From a virus, in the IMG/VR virus record IMGVR_UViG_3300031215_000063, positions 1-25,955 of that record: a DNA stretch of 25,955 bases. One strand, 5' to 3'. Below, piece by piece: positions 5,989 to 12,578 of the stretch (position 1 is the first letter of the stretch; every line of letters starts with the position of its first letter). The position numbers and the translations under genes were made by a program. The notes under the pieces were generated by a model. It ran no database searches and was not told where the DNA came from. It saw only the letters and a list, made by a program, of their open reading frames with translations.

Positions 5989-6753
5989 TTAATTCTCCTT
6001 TATATTAATAGCTGCATTGTTGTATTTAAAACTATACACATTATTGTAGTATTCTCTTAACTCGTCTGTTCCTCTTGTAAATAGTCCATGTGACACAACC
6101 AAATCAAGATCATACTCAGGTAATTTTTTAGCTAGTTCAATGAATGTTCTACCTCCATCACAGATATCATCAATGACTAGTCCGTTACCTTTAGCATCCT
6201 CTAAATCTATTTTTATTTTCGGTCCAGAACTATCTCGGGTCTTTGAAGCGCAGTACACAGGCTTATCGAATAGTTCACCTAATCTACTAACTTCCTTGTA
6301 CGCTCCAGCATCAGGTGCTATAAAGAAATCGTAAAAGTCTAGTTTATTTTGGAAGTTAGATATTCTCCAAACGGCTGCTTTAGATATACTTCTAGCGTCT
6401 CTGAAATAGTTCACTGTAGATATGTTATGTAAATCAACAATTTCAAGATTGGTATGGGATAACTTGTTGATTACCTGAGATATAGCATACAGCGCATTGT
6501 TATTTTCTGGCCTATCTTGTCTAGCATACGGCATATATGGAATACTTAATATCCACTCATCAGTCGCTAACACATCACTAAGGATAATTAACTCTTCTAG
6601 GTCTCTATTGGGGGCGCTATCCCATGCCCACTCAACTACATGAACTTCCCTATCGTCTAAATCAACGTCTACCTCACCTCCTCCCCAAACATTGGGTTTG
6701 ATGCTTAGCCTTTCATTAGGGCTGTTCCAGTACTTATTGTATAAATTTATCAT
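5989..6753 (-). CDS. prs: ribose-phosphate pyrophosphokinase-like enzyme (Prs family; Adps candidate)
   Basis: Prs transfers pyrophosphate from ATP to ribose 5-phosphate. The phage relative Adps acts on ADP-ribose instead. The 254-residue product is shorter than cellular Prs (about 315) and divergent. Recognisable are PYARQDR at 75-81 (ATP loop), VDLHN at 106-110, APDAGAYKE at 146-154, the flexible-loop lysine in SKTRD at about 170-174, and the PRPP-loop signature VIDDICDGGRT at 193-203. Cellular enzymes have DLHADQ after the ATP loop and DTGGT in the PRPP loop, and both are changed here. I chose the ATG at 6753, which shares one base with the primase stop and has GAGGGA nine bases upstream. 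A GTG at 6756 is possible. It is directly followed by the NadV-like gene, so the two products probably act in sequence. Confidence 0.9.
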   Translation of the reverse strand: MINLYNKYWNSPNERLSIKPNVWGGGEVDVDLDDREVHVVEWAWDSAPNRDLEELIILSDVLATDEWILSIPYMPYARQDRPENNNALYAISQVINKLSHTNLEIVDLHNISTVNYFRDARSISKAAVWRISNFQNKLDFYDFFIAPDAGAYKEVSRLGELFDKPVYCASKTRDSSGPKIKIDLEDAKGNGLVIDDICDGGRTFIELAKKLPEYDLDLVVSHGLFTRGTDELREYYNNVYSFKYNNAAINIKEN

Positions 6754-8324
6754 CACATTATCCCTCTTATATGGTTATCTTTAATAGGTTCAACTCTTAC
6801 ATTTAACTTAGCGGTCTCAATACACCAACAATTTTCTTTATGTCCATCAATACTTACAGTTTTAGACTCAAACCCTGCTCTCCTAGCAATAGCCCACTGC
6901 CCTTTTGTGCCAATATTATATTTATTGTCTTTGCAAAATCTATCAAAACCACTTCCCTTGAATATAACATAAGATTCTCCACTAATGTCTTTACTAACTG
7001 CCCTACCATTTTTAAAGAAGGAGTATACTTCTTTATCACTACCGTACTTCATATTAACTGCAGTAGTCGCAAATTCTTTCAACGCCGCTCTAGTAGAGCC
7101 TACTTCTCCAGCATCATCTGGAGCATCTACTAACTCTACTTTGGTGAATTTCTCATTTAGAAAATCTGTCCAATCATTCTCCTTCCGCTTCTGGAATAGA
7201 TAGTTTATGGAGTTCATCGCCTTTACTCTAAACTTCCCGTGATCACATAATTCAGCATCAGATAATGATATCTCACGATCATTTACAAATAAACTATACG
7301 AGGGGGGGTCGGTTAGTATCTTAGTTAGTTGTCCGATGTAGATCCCGTCTACACTATCTTCCTTCAGTGTTTTTCTAGCATCAATCCCACAAACTAGCTG
7401 TTTACAAATTGCCTTATTACAATAAGGCAACGATCCACAAGAATAATTAACTTCTTTGGTAATTTGAGCTTTGGCTCTAGACCTAAAATACCCTTCTCTA
7501 TATTCAGGAGTACTTAGTGCTTGAGCTCCCTCATTCTGAAGCAGCTGGGTCAGTGTTTCCACATCAATATTATCGTCTTTTTTCTTAAAATATATAGATG
7601 CTTGGTGAATATAGTTCTGCTGATGCCCAGCCGGTACTTTTTCATCTCTATCTAAATAAGGTTTCATACAAGGAGGGGCATCATTCTCATCAAATTTAGG
7701 TATTAGATCCAATTTATCGTTTAACTTACGAACTTCTTGAGCGGCTAGTACAAACTCTTCTAGATCTAGATATTTTCCTCCTGAAAATGCCAATCTATTA
7801 CATTGTTCTGTTTCAGAGTATAGATTGTAATAGGGGAGGTTTATCCAATTACCCTTACCTTCTAACTCATTCAACTGGTTCTGCTTTGGGAATATCTCAA
7901 CCTCATCCTTCGAGGAATACTTTCTTTCTATACCTTCTAGGTTTAGCTTTTGTAAAAAATCTCCCAATAAAAACCTTAGATCTCTGGCTTGGATGCCCAT
8001 CCCACCAAAGAAAGTGTAAAGGTGCGCACCTCCTGATTTGGACCTGCACGCTAAAAGAGGTAGATTTTGGTTTTTAATGGCCCCTTCTACATCCTCGAAA
8101 TTAACTTGGGTGTCCAAATCAATTGCTCCAAAATTACAGAACCCACTCTTTCTAATGGGAATAACGCCTAGGCTAATCTCTCCTCTTAGATGTTTTTCGT
8201 AATCATCAAAGGTTAGGTCTTCTTTTATTGTTCTACTGTGGCCGTCTGATCTACCGTATGCGTGGGTACCTCCACTAAACAGATCAGTGAACTCATTTAC
8301 ACTATCTTCATTTATAGCTTCCAT
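6753..8324 (-). CDS. archaeo-eukaryotic primase-type DNA primase
   Basis: This 523-residue protein is an AEP-fold primase of the phage/TOTE-like group, expected to make primers for the family A polymerase. Visible landmarks: the opening LFSGGTHAYGRSDG region, HLRGEISLGVIPI, the metal-binding FGAIDLDTQ with D69 and D71, the nucleotide-binding CRSKSGGAHLY with S97 and H101, and EIFPKQ with E143 supplying the third acidic residue, followed by GNWINLPYY. Four cysteines at 296, 302, 307 and 312 form a probable zinc site (CGSLPYCNKAICKQLVC). The C-terminal 200 residues have no visible helicase motifs. AAGGATG precedes the ATG. It lies between the 5' nuclease side of the operon and the NAD gene pair. 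Confidence 0.85.
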   Translation of the reverse strand: MEAINEDSVNEFTDLFSGGTHAYGRSDGHSRTIKEDLTFDDYEKHLRGEISLGVIPIRKSGFCNFGAIDLDTQVNFEDVEGAIKNQNLPLLACRSKSGGAHLYTFFGGMGIQARDLRFLLGDFLQKLNLEGIERKYSSKDEVEIFPKQNQLNELEGKGNWINLPYYNLYSETEQCNRLAFSGGKYLDLEEFVLAAQEVRKLNDKLDLIPKFDENDAPPCMKPYLDRDEKVPAGHQQNYIHQASIYFKKKDDNIDVETLTQLLQNEGAQALSTPEYREGYFRSRAKAQITKEVNYSCGSLPYCNKAICKQLVCGIDARKTLKEDSVDGIYIGQLTKILTDPPSYSLFVNDREISLSDAELCDHGKFRVKAMNSINYLFQKRKENDWTDFLNEKFTKVELVDAPDDAGEVGSTRAALKEFATTAVNMKYGSDKEVYSFFKNGRAVSKDISGESYVIFKGSGFDRFCKDNKYNIGTKGQWAIARRAGFESKTVSIDGHKENCWCIETAKLNVRVEPIKDNHIRGIM

Positions 8325-8576
8325 CTATTCATCCTTTTTTATTTTTGCAGTGATCGCTTTACCTATTTCCTCACCCAACACACACTGTATAGCGTCACTT
8401 TTCAAAACCAATGCGGTGGGTGTTGGGGTATGTGAAAATTTAAAAGCTAGTCTGGTAACTGCCGTGTAGTATTCTCGAACAACCACCCAGCAGGTAAACG
8501 ACACTATCCCATCTGATCTAAAGTCTAGAATTCCTTTTACCTTGTCACCCTTAATTGATTTAATTATAATTTCCAT
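8325..8576 (-). CDS. hypothetical protein, 83 aa
   Basis: An 83-residue beta-rich protein with an alternating hydrophobic start (MEIIIKSIKGDKVKGILDF) and a helical lysine-rich end. It has no membrane segment. AAGGAG precedes the ATG, and its stop is directly followed by the primase start, so the two may be translated together. Not recognised. Confidence 0.65.
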   Translation of the reverse strand: MEIIIKSIKGDKVKGILDFRSDGIVSFTCWVVVREYYTAVTRLAFKFSHTPTPTALVLKSDAIQCVLGEEIGKAITAKIKKDE

Positions 8577-8586
8577 CTATCTCTCC

Positions 8587-8829
8587 TTACTTGTAAAAAT
8601 TTTGAATCCAATCATAAATCATATTTAGTAATATCATTTCATATGCAGGGTCGGATACCTTCTCATGTAAAATTTCTCCATCAGAAGGTATATTGACTAA
8701 GTAATCTAAGTAACTATTACCTGATATGTTAATCTTCCCTTTAAAGTCAACACCAAATTTAAAAGATAAATCTATAAATGTTCCAACTACTCTTTCACAG
8801 TCAGGGGTGTGTAAATAAACTATATTCAT
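8587..8829 (-). CDS. hypothetical protein, 80 aa
   Basis: An 80-residue protein starting MNIVYLHTPDCERVVG, with beta-like strands in the first half and a hydrophobic helix at the end (YEMILLNMIYDWIQNFY) that looks amphipathic rather than membrane-spanning. AGGAAG precedes the start. Function unknown. It sits in a run of small genes between the 5' nuclease and primase genes. Confidence 0.6.
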   Translation of the reverse strand: MNIVYLHTPDCERVVGTFIDLSFKFGVDFKGKINISGNSYLDYLVNIPSDGEILHEKVSDPAYEMILLNMIYDWIQNFYK

Positions 8830-8844
8830 ATATACTACTTCCTA

Positions 8845-9027
8845 CTAATCATTTGGGATCAATTTTTCCAGCTCCGACACTCTAGCTATTAGAAAATCTA
8901 TTTCTGTTTCAGTGTCTTGCTCTAGCAGTTCCAACACTCGCTCTAAAGCATTAAATTTTTCTTTCAGCTCTTTCAGCTCTTTCAGCTCTTTCAGTTCGGA
9001 TTCTATCCTAGTTATTGATAATTTCAT
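8845..9027 (-). CDS. 60-residue coiled-coil protein with a slippage-type repeat
   Basis: The 60 residues are almost entirely heptad-like: four LKE units near residues 12-23 (ELKELKELKELKEKF) and then ALERVLELLE and ARVSELEKL. The LKE units come from tandem copies of the 9-mer CTCTTTCAG read on the opposite strand at about 8967-8996. The protein is a likely coiled coil, perhaps oligomeric. GAGG precedes the ATG. The repeat number may vary between relatives through polymerase slippage. No specific function is evident. Confidence 0.6.
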   Translation of the reverse strand: MKLSITRIESELKELKELKELKEKFNALERVLELLEQDTETEIDFLIARVSELEKLIPND

Positions 9028-9270
9028 CTAATCTAGCCTCACATTGAAAGTAGCGGTGTATCCCGAATATCTATAGTGTTCTGTAAAAGATCCTGCTGTT
9101 AGTTTGGAATCTTGCTGATACTGCAACATGTCATCTAATATAAAGTGATTACAGGGGTATTCCCCTATATCAGCTACAGTATTATCTCCTAGCTTAAAGA
9201 GCTGCTGAAGTAGCTGGTCCGTTAATTTAGCTTTCTTTCTTAGTGTTGTTATCTTCTTTTGTATTTCCAT
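9028..9270 (-). CDS. hypothetical protein, 80 aa
   Basis: A soluble 80-residue protein with a basic helical start (MEIQKKITTLRKKAKL) and a beta-like end (YSGYTATFNVRL). I use the ATG at 9270 rather than a TTG at 9276. Neither has a strong ribosome binding site, and the gene overlaps the small upstream gene by 44 bases, so translation is probably coupled. The family is not recognised. Confidence 0.55.
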   Translation of the reverse strand: MEIQKKITTLRKKAKLTDQLLQQLFKLGDNTVADIGEYPCNHFILDDMLQYQQDSKLTAGSFTEHYRYSGYTATFNVRLD

Positions 9271-9388
9271 ATTCAATCAACATCAATTCACAAGTTAAAA
9301 TTAAAGGGTATGTCACAACTTCAGCTAATTTAGAATCGTATAGCCAATCCCTAATGTACCTGATTTCTTCTCTTACTTCTATATTCAT
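9227..9388 (-). CDS. 53-residue small protein
   Basis: The ATG overlaps the stop of the 5' nuclease gene as ATGA and is preceded by GGAGGGA, one of the best ribosome binding sites in the window. The 53 residues start MNIEVREEIRYIRDWLYD and end with a lysine-rich tail, probably helical. The frame fills a gap that has no longer gene. It overlaps the downstream gene by 44 bases in another frame, which makes that downstream start slightly uncertain. Function unknown. Confidence 0.6.
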   Translation of the reverse strand: MNIEVREEIRYIRDWLYDSKLAEVVTYPLILTCELMLIEYGNTKEDNNTKKES

Positions 9389-10359
9389 ACTAATCCCTCC
9401 TTTTTAGTTGTAGTATTATATTCATCATTGAATATTGTTAAAAAACATTCAAGCCTAGCTTTTTTTGTATTAGCTAATTTAATCCCAGTTCGTAACTTAA
9501 TTGTATTGTTCAGCTTTATAGTGTCTTTATCCCAATTACAAATTATTTTTTTAGGTTTTTTACTAAATTTACTTAATTTATATATCAAATTCCCAAAATA
9601 TTCGTTTTCTTCACATGGAAGTTGGATTATTTTAGCGAAACGCTCAATATACTCAGTATATCCATCCTCAATGGCTTTATACTTCTTACTGATAGTTCCA
9701 CTCTCGTTGTACTGAGGAAGTTCCTTCAGAAGGTATTTTAACACACTTTTTTCTCCGACTCCTTTGATAGCTATAATATTATCTGAAACATCTCCAGCCA
9801 GGCACTTTACTATCCAATAATCCTTCGGGTGAATACGATATTTCAATATAAAGTCAGAATGTGTAAAATACCCATCTGTAAAATCGAACATCCTAACGTT
9901 TCTATCAAGTAGTTGGTACAGATCGAAATCCCTAGCTACTACTGTAAAGGTGTGTTGGTTGTTGTGTTGGATAATTAGTGCTTCCAAATCATCTGATTCG
10001 AATCTCTTATGTTCCAGTAGTGGGGTTCTATTTGATTTAGCTACTTTAGTTATTTGAGATGTGATGGCTGAAAAAATAAGTTTATTAAGTTCTAATTCCA
10101 TAGGATCTAGTTTAGATTCCTTAATGTTCCTATTTAATTTGTAATCAGGGTATATGTCTTTTCTCCAAATATCGTCCCTAGGACAATCCCTACATAGAAT
10201 CACCTGCTCGATTGGAAATTCTAAAAATAGATTCGTCAGCACTTCCTCTAATCTAGTTAGAACATTAAACTTATAATTTGATAAGTCTGTTGTTTTAGGT
10301 AGTGTAGTTTTGGTGTAATGTTTCAAGTAGCTTATATCTACTAAGGTGTAGTTACTCAT
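9385..10359 (-). CDS. 5'-3' exonuclease / flap endonuclease (PolI N-terminal or T5 D15 type)
   Basis: FEN-type nucleases remove RNA primers and 5' flaps during replication. The 324 residues show the acidic two-metal centre: D8 in TLVDIS, D58, YPDYKLNR at 70-77, the ESDDLEAL cluster at 121-128, ARDFDLYQL with D144 and D146, and LAGDVSDN with D190 and D193. These run straight into the helix-three-turn-helix IKGVGEKSVLKYL. It is a stand-alone enzyme, unlike PolI where it is fused, and the polymerase lies separately at 12579. AGGAGG precedes the ATG. Length and motif order fit the family. Confidence 0.88.
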   Translation of the reverse strand: MSNYTLVDISYLKHYTKTTLPKTTDLSNYKFNVLTRLEEVLTNLFLEFPIEQVILCRDCPRDDIWRKDIYPDYKLNRNIKESKLDPMELELNKLIFSAITSQITKVAKSNRTPLLEHKRFESDDLEALIIQHNNQHTFTVVARDFDLYQLLDRNVRMFDFTDGYFTHSDFILKYRIHPKDYWIVKCLAGDVSDNIIAIKGVGEKSVLKYLLKELPQYNESGTISKKYKAIEDGYTEYIERFAKIIQLPCEENEYFGNLIYKLSKFSKKPKKIICNWDKDTIKLNNTIKLRTGIKLANTKKARLECFLTIFNDEYNTTTKKEGLV

Positions 10360-10371
10360 TTATTTATCCTC

Positions 10372-10824
10372 CTATTTATACTTTTTAGAACGGTTATCTA
10401 CAAGCAACATATCTTGATGTTTATCCTCTAGACTAGTTATTTCATTTACATCAACTACAATGTCTACCTTTTCAGTATTTCCCATTCTTTTTTCCAAATA
10501 GAATTTATCAGCTTTAGTTCTGGCTTCCAATTCATTACATGCTAGAACCTCGTAGCTAAAGCAGGTAACCTCTTTAGTATATACTCTAAATGGGAATAGA
10601 TTTACTGTTACTAGAGATCTCCTTAATTTGTTACGAAATGAGATAGGTAACTTGGTGGATACTGATTTGTAGGCGTACAGAGTACTGATTGAGATATCCA
10701 TTTTATTGGCGTATTCCTCAAGTGACTCGCAGTTGGAAACCTCTATGTGTAAATCTATAAGAGCAGTATCTGTTAGACTAGCTACATCCGCCTTACTTCT
10801 AATGTTATTATATTTCTCAAACAT
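10372..10824 (-). CDS. hypothetical protein, 150 aa, possible helix-turn-helix
   Basis: Residues 34-54 (SLEEYANKMDISISTLYAYK) have the spacing and small/polar turn of a helix-turn-helix, followed by a basic stretch (RNKLRRS). The second half is mixed and charged (FRVYTKEVTCFSYEVLA, then DIVVDVNEI). It may be a DNA-binding regulator or accessory protein, but the motif is only suggestive. Its start overlaps the stop of the small membrane gene upstream by eight bases. Confidence 0.6.
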   Translation of the reverse strand: MFEKYNNIRSKADVASLTDTALIDLHIEVSNCESLEEYANKMDISISTLYAYKSVSTKLPISFRNKLRRSLVTVNLFPFRVYTKEVTCFSYEVLACNELEARTKADKFYLEKRMGNTEKVDIVVDVNEITSLEDKHQDMLLVDNRSKKYK

Positions 10825-10963
10825 TTACACCCACCAACCTAATTATCCACCATACTAAGGTACCTAGCCCAAGTCCTATCACCATAGTCGCTGTTACCAT
10901 TACTGATATATACCCTACTATTAGTCCAGTTATTAGGAATATTTCTTTAATTTTTTTTAACAT
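10817..10963 (-). CDS. 48-residue membrane protein, two predicted spans
   Basis: The frame fills the gap between the pentapeptide gene and the 150-residue gene. After a basic start (MLKKIKE) come two hydrophobic segments (IFLITGLIVGYISVMVTATM and MVIGLGLGTLVWWIIRLVG) joined by almost no loop, so it is either one long or two short spans. The stop overlaps the next start (ATGTTTGA). No clear ribosome binding site is seen. The composition makes a real membrane protein likely, but its role is unknown. Confidence 0.5.
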   Translation of the reverse strand: MLKKIKEIFLITGLIVGYISVMVTATMVIGLGLGTLVWWIIRLVGVNV

Positions 10964-10975
10964 ATTATTGCTATT

Positions 10976-11635
10976 TTAAGATTCAATGTTTGAGATACTT
11001 TTTATAAATTGTCCGTACCTTTTTATTTGAGTAACTGAATAATTCTCGTCTTCCCCTATTTTCTCAAAATTCTTTGCCCAATTTACCGTTCGGTATGTTT
11101 TACATCCTATTGCGATATATTTATCATCATCAAACGCTACAGCAAGATGCTGTTCGCATTGAAAAATGGTGATGCCTTTAGCTCCAGATAAATCAGCTCT
11201 AGATAACTCAGCTCCCGATAAATTAGCTCTGTATAAATTAGCTTCTGATAAATCAGCTCTATATAAATTAGCTCCTGATAATTTAGCTCCTGATAAATTA
11301 GCTTTATATAAATTAGCTCCAGATAAATTAGCTTCTGATAAATCAGCTCCTGATAAATCAGCTCCAGATAAATTAGCTCTCGATAAATTAGTATCCCTCA
11401 AATCAGCATACCTCAAATCAGCATACCTCAAATCAGCACTACTCAAATCAGCATACCTCAAATTAGCACCAAGCAAATTAGCACCAAGCAAATCAGCATC
11501 TCTTAAATCAGCATCTCTTAAATCAGCATCCCTCAAATCCACACAACACAGAGTAGCACGAACACCCTTACGTCCTACTGATTGTACCCAAATTTTATGT
11601 TCAGATAGAATTCCATCTAATATTTCTTTTTTCAT
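10976..11635 (-). CDS. pentapeptide-repeat protein, 219 aa
   Basis: Residues about 33-152 are 24 consecutive five-residue units of the A(D/N)LXX type (such as [15 protein letters not shown]), which fold as a right-handed quadrilateral beta-helix, a DNA-like rod. The N-terminus ([18 protein letters not shown]) and the C-terminal domain ([22 protein letters not shown]) match a common phage layout in this superfamily. GAGGGA precedes the ATG, and a TTGCAA-17-TATAGA promoter lies upstream. Some family members mimic DNA and shield gyrase; that role here is inference. The repeats are 15-base units at DNA level, so copy number could change by slippage. Confidence 0.9.
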   Translation of the reverse strand: MKKEILDGILSEHKIWVQSVGRKGVRATLCCVDLRDADLRDADLRDADLLGANLLGANLRYADLSSADLRYADLRYADLRDTNLSRANLSGADLSGADLSEANLSGANLYKANLSGAKLSGANLYRADLSEANLYRANLSGAELSRADLSGAKGITIFQCEQHLAVAFDDDKYIAIGCKTYRTVNWAKNFEKIGEDENYSVTQIKRYGQFIKSISNIES

Positions 11636-11683
11636 AATATTATTCCCTCAATTACTAGTTTTTTAAAATTATTGTATAGTAAG

Positions 11684-11712
11684 TCTATAATTTACTTAAA
11701 ACATTATTGCAA
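11684..11712 (-). promoter_or_regulatory. sigma70-like promoter for the pentapeptide-repeat operon
   Basis: Read on the minus strand, TTGCAA (11707-11712) and TATAGA (11684-11689) are separated by exactly 17 bases, about 50 bases before the start of the pentapeptide-repeat gene. On the opposite strand the same region has TATAAT at 11686-11691 that could serve the divergent peptidase gene, with a weak TTTAAA 18 bases upstream. Confidence 0.5.
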
Positions 11713-11719
11713 TAAAAAT

Positions 11720-12166
11720 ATGTTAAAACATTTTGATATAAAAGAATTGGTCCCTAGAGATATTTATGAGAGTAGAGGACAATTTGCGTGGAGTTTATTC
11801 GACCCTAGATTGCTTGAAACATTGGACCAGCTAAGAAAAGCTTTTGGTGTACCTATTACAGTGAATACTTGGGCGTATGGAGGTAATCTACAGTATCGAG
11901 GGTTTAGGCCATTTAAGTGGTATGTTGATCAGGGAAATCTAACTTCTACATCACAACATCTATTTGGGAGAGCGGTTGATTTTAACGTTAAAGGGCTATC
12001 TGACCTAGATGCTAGAAGATGTGTTAAGATTATGAAAGCAGACGGGGAATTACCTCATGTAGTTGGTTTTGAGGAATTTGAAGGAATGAATTGGGTACAT
12101 TTAGATGTTAGAATAGTTCAAGAAAGATTCTTAGACCATAATGGACTATTCGTTTTCGGGAAATAG
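11720..12166 (+). CDS. M15-type peptidase, probable endolysin or murein peptidase
   Basis: The zinc peptidase pattern is clear: STSQHLFGRAVDFNV places H80 and D87, and MNWVHLDVR supplies H127, the three ligands of the M15/DacB-like (peptidase M15_3) fold. At 148 residues it is a bare catalytic domain with no cell-wall-binding module or signal peptide, so it needs a holin to reach peptidoglycan, or is delivered in the virion. I use the ATG at 11720; an upstream in-frame TTG at 11672 lacks support. The gene is alone on the plus strand, divergent from the pentapeptide gene, with its 3' end facing the tRNA cluster. D-Ala-D-Ala peptidase versus cross-link endopeptidase cannot be separated from sequence. 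Confidence 0.8.
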   Translation: MLKHFDIKELVPRDIYESRGQFAWSLFDPRLLETLDQLRKAFGVPITVNTWAYGGNLQYRGFRPFKWYVDQGNLTSTSQHLFGRAVDFNVKGLSDLDARRCVKIMKADGELPHVVGFEEFEGMNWVHLDVRIVQERFLDHNGLFVFGK

Positions 12167-12183
12167 AGGTATCAATATTTATT

Positions 12184-12259
12184 TGGTGCTGAAGGTATGA
12201 ATCGAACACACAACCTACTGATTACAAATCAGTTGCTCTACCAGTTGAGCTACTCCAGC
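12184..12259 (-). tRNA. tRNA-Thr (anticodon TGT)
   Basis: A 76-base cloverleaf with acceptor GCTGGAG/CTTCAGC, D-arm CTCAACTGGTAGAG, anticodon loop TTTGTAA giving TGT, T-arm GTGTG-TTCGATT-CATAC and an encoded CCA. It reads ACA. All stems pair well with only a few G-U pairs, so it should be functional. Confidence 0.92.
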
Positions 12260-12267
12260 TAATTCTT

Positions 12268-12351
12268 TGGTGTAAGATCTAGGATTCGAACCTAGGAACC
12301 CGAAGGAAGAGATTTACAGTCTCTCTGCTTTAACCACTTGCATAATCTTAC
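12268..12351 (-). tRNA. tRNA-Tyr (anticodon GTA)
   Basis: An 84-base class II tRNA with acceptor GTAAGAT/ATCTTAC, anticodon loop CTGTAAA giving GTA, a long variable arm (TCCTTCGGGTT), T-arm CCTAG-GTTCGAATC-CTAG and an encoded CCA. Its first 12 bases (GTAAGATTATGC) are repeated as a fossil in the spacer at 12431-12442. Confidence 0.93.
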
Positions 12352-12391
12352 ATTTTGGTACTCCGAGAAGGATTCGAACCTTCAGATACAC
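12340..12391. repeat. 52-bp direct repeat, original copy (tRNA-Tyr/tRNA-Leu junction)
   Basis: The bases from 12340 to 12391 span the 5' end of tRNA-Tyr, the short spacer, and the 3' half of tRNA-Leu. They are identical to 12431-12482. Here every part belongs to an intact tRNA, so this is the source copy. Confidence 0.92.
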
Positions 12392-12432
12392 GTTTCTAAG
12401 ACGTGCCTGTATACCAGTTCCAGCATCGGAGC
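12356..12432 (-). tRNA. tRNA-Leu (anticodon TAG), short variable arm
   Basis: A 77-base tRNA with acceptor GCTCCGA/TCGGAGT, a 3-bp D-stem with the Leu-like loop GGAACTGGTATA, anticodon stem CACGT/ACGTG with loop CTTAGAA giving TAG, T-arm GAAGG-TTCGAAT-CCTTC, discriminator A and encoded CCA. It would read CUA, a codon that is frequent in these genes. Leu tRNAs normally have a long variable arm, while only TATCT is present here, so the gene may have lost it. It still folds well. Confidence 0.85.
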
Positions 12433-12482
12433 ATAATCTTACATTTTGGTACTCCGAGAAGGATTCGAACCTTCAGATACAC
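12431..12482. repeat. 52-bp direct repeat, derived copy
   Basis: A perfect copy of 12340-12391 placed 91 bases away. It carries a 12-base piece of the tRNA-Tyr 5' end in what is now a spacer, and supplies the entire 3' half of the tRNA-Pro-like gene. The junction with tRNA-Leu is at a shared GC dinucleotide. Confidence 0.92.
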
Positions 12483-12523
12483 AGTTCCAAACCGCGTACT
12501 CTACCAGGCTTAGGTACCTCTAG
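12447..12523 (-). tRNA. tRNA-Pro-like (anticodon TGG), chimeric and probably defective
   Basis: The anticodon region CGCGG-TTTGGAA-CTGTG would read CCA as tRNA-Pro, and the T-arm and CCA end are perfect. However, the 3' half is a base-for-base copy of tRNA-Leu from the 52-bp repeat. The 5' acceptor strand (about CTAGAGG) cannot pair with TCGGAGT (three weak pairs of seven at most), the D-stem is weak, and the anticodon stem has two G-U pairs. It is therefore most likely a recombinant pseudogene; the 5' end given is set by counting from the T8-A9 position. Confidence 0.6.
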
Positions 12524-12578
12524 ATTAGATTGAGATACTATACTAATATTTCAATCCTTGTCTAGTATTTTATTTTGA

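Noticed and set aside
8967-8996. Tandem repeat resembling a short CRISPR or iteron array
   Set aside because: The 9-base units are contiguous and in frame, without spacers, and lie inside a coiled-coil gene.
11166-11666. A 166-codon open frame on the plus strand with KLAPDKSA-type repeats
   Set aside because: It is the mirror of the pentapeptide repeats on the minus strand; the 15-base unit keeps both strands open. The minus-strand protein has the family sequence and a ribosome binding site.
12340-12482. Two identical 52-bp copies as a phage attachment-site or integration pair
   Set aside because: No integrase is visible, and the copy carries a fossil tRNA-Tyr 5' end, which a local duplication of the tRNA cluster explains directly.
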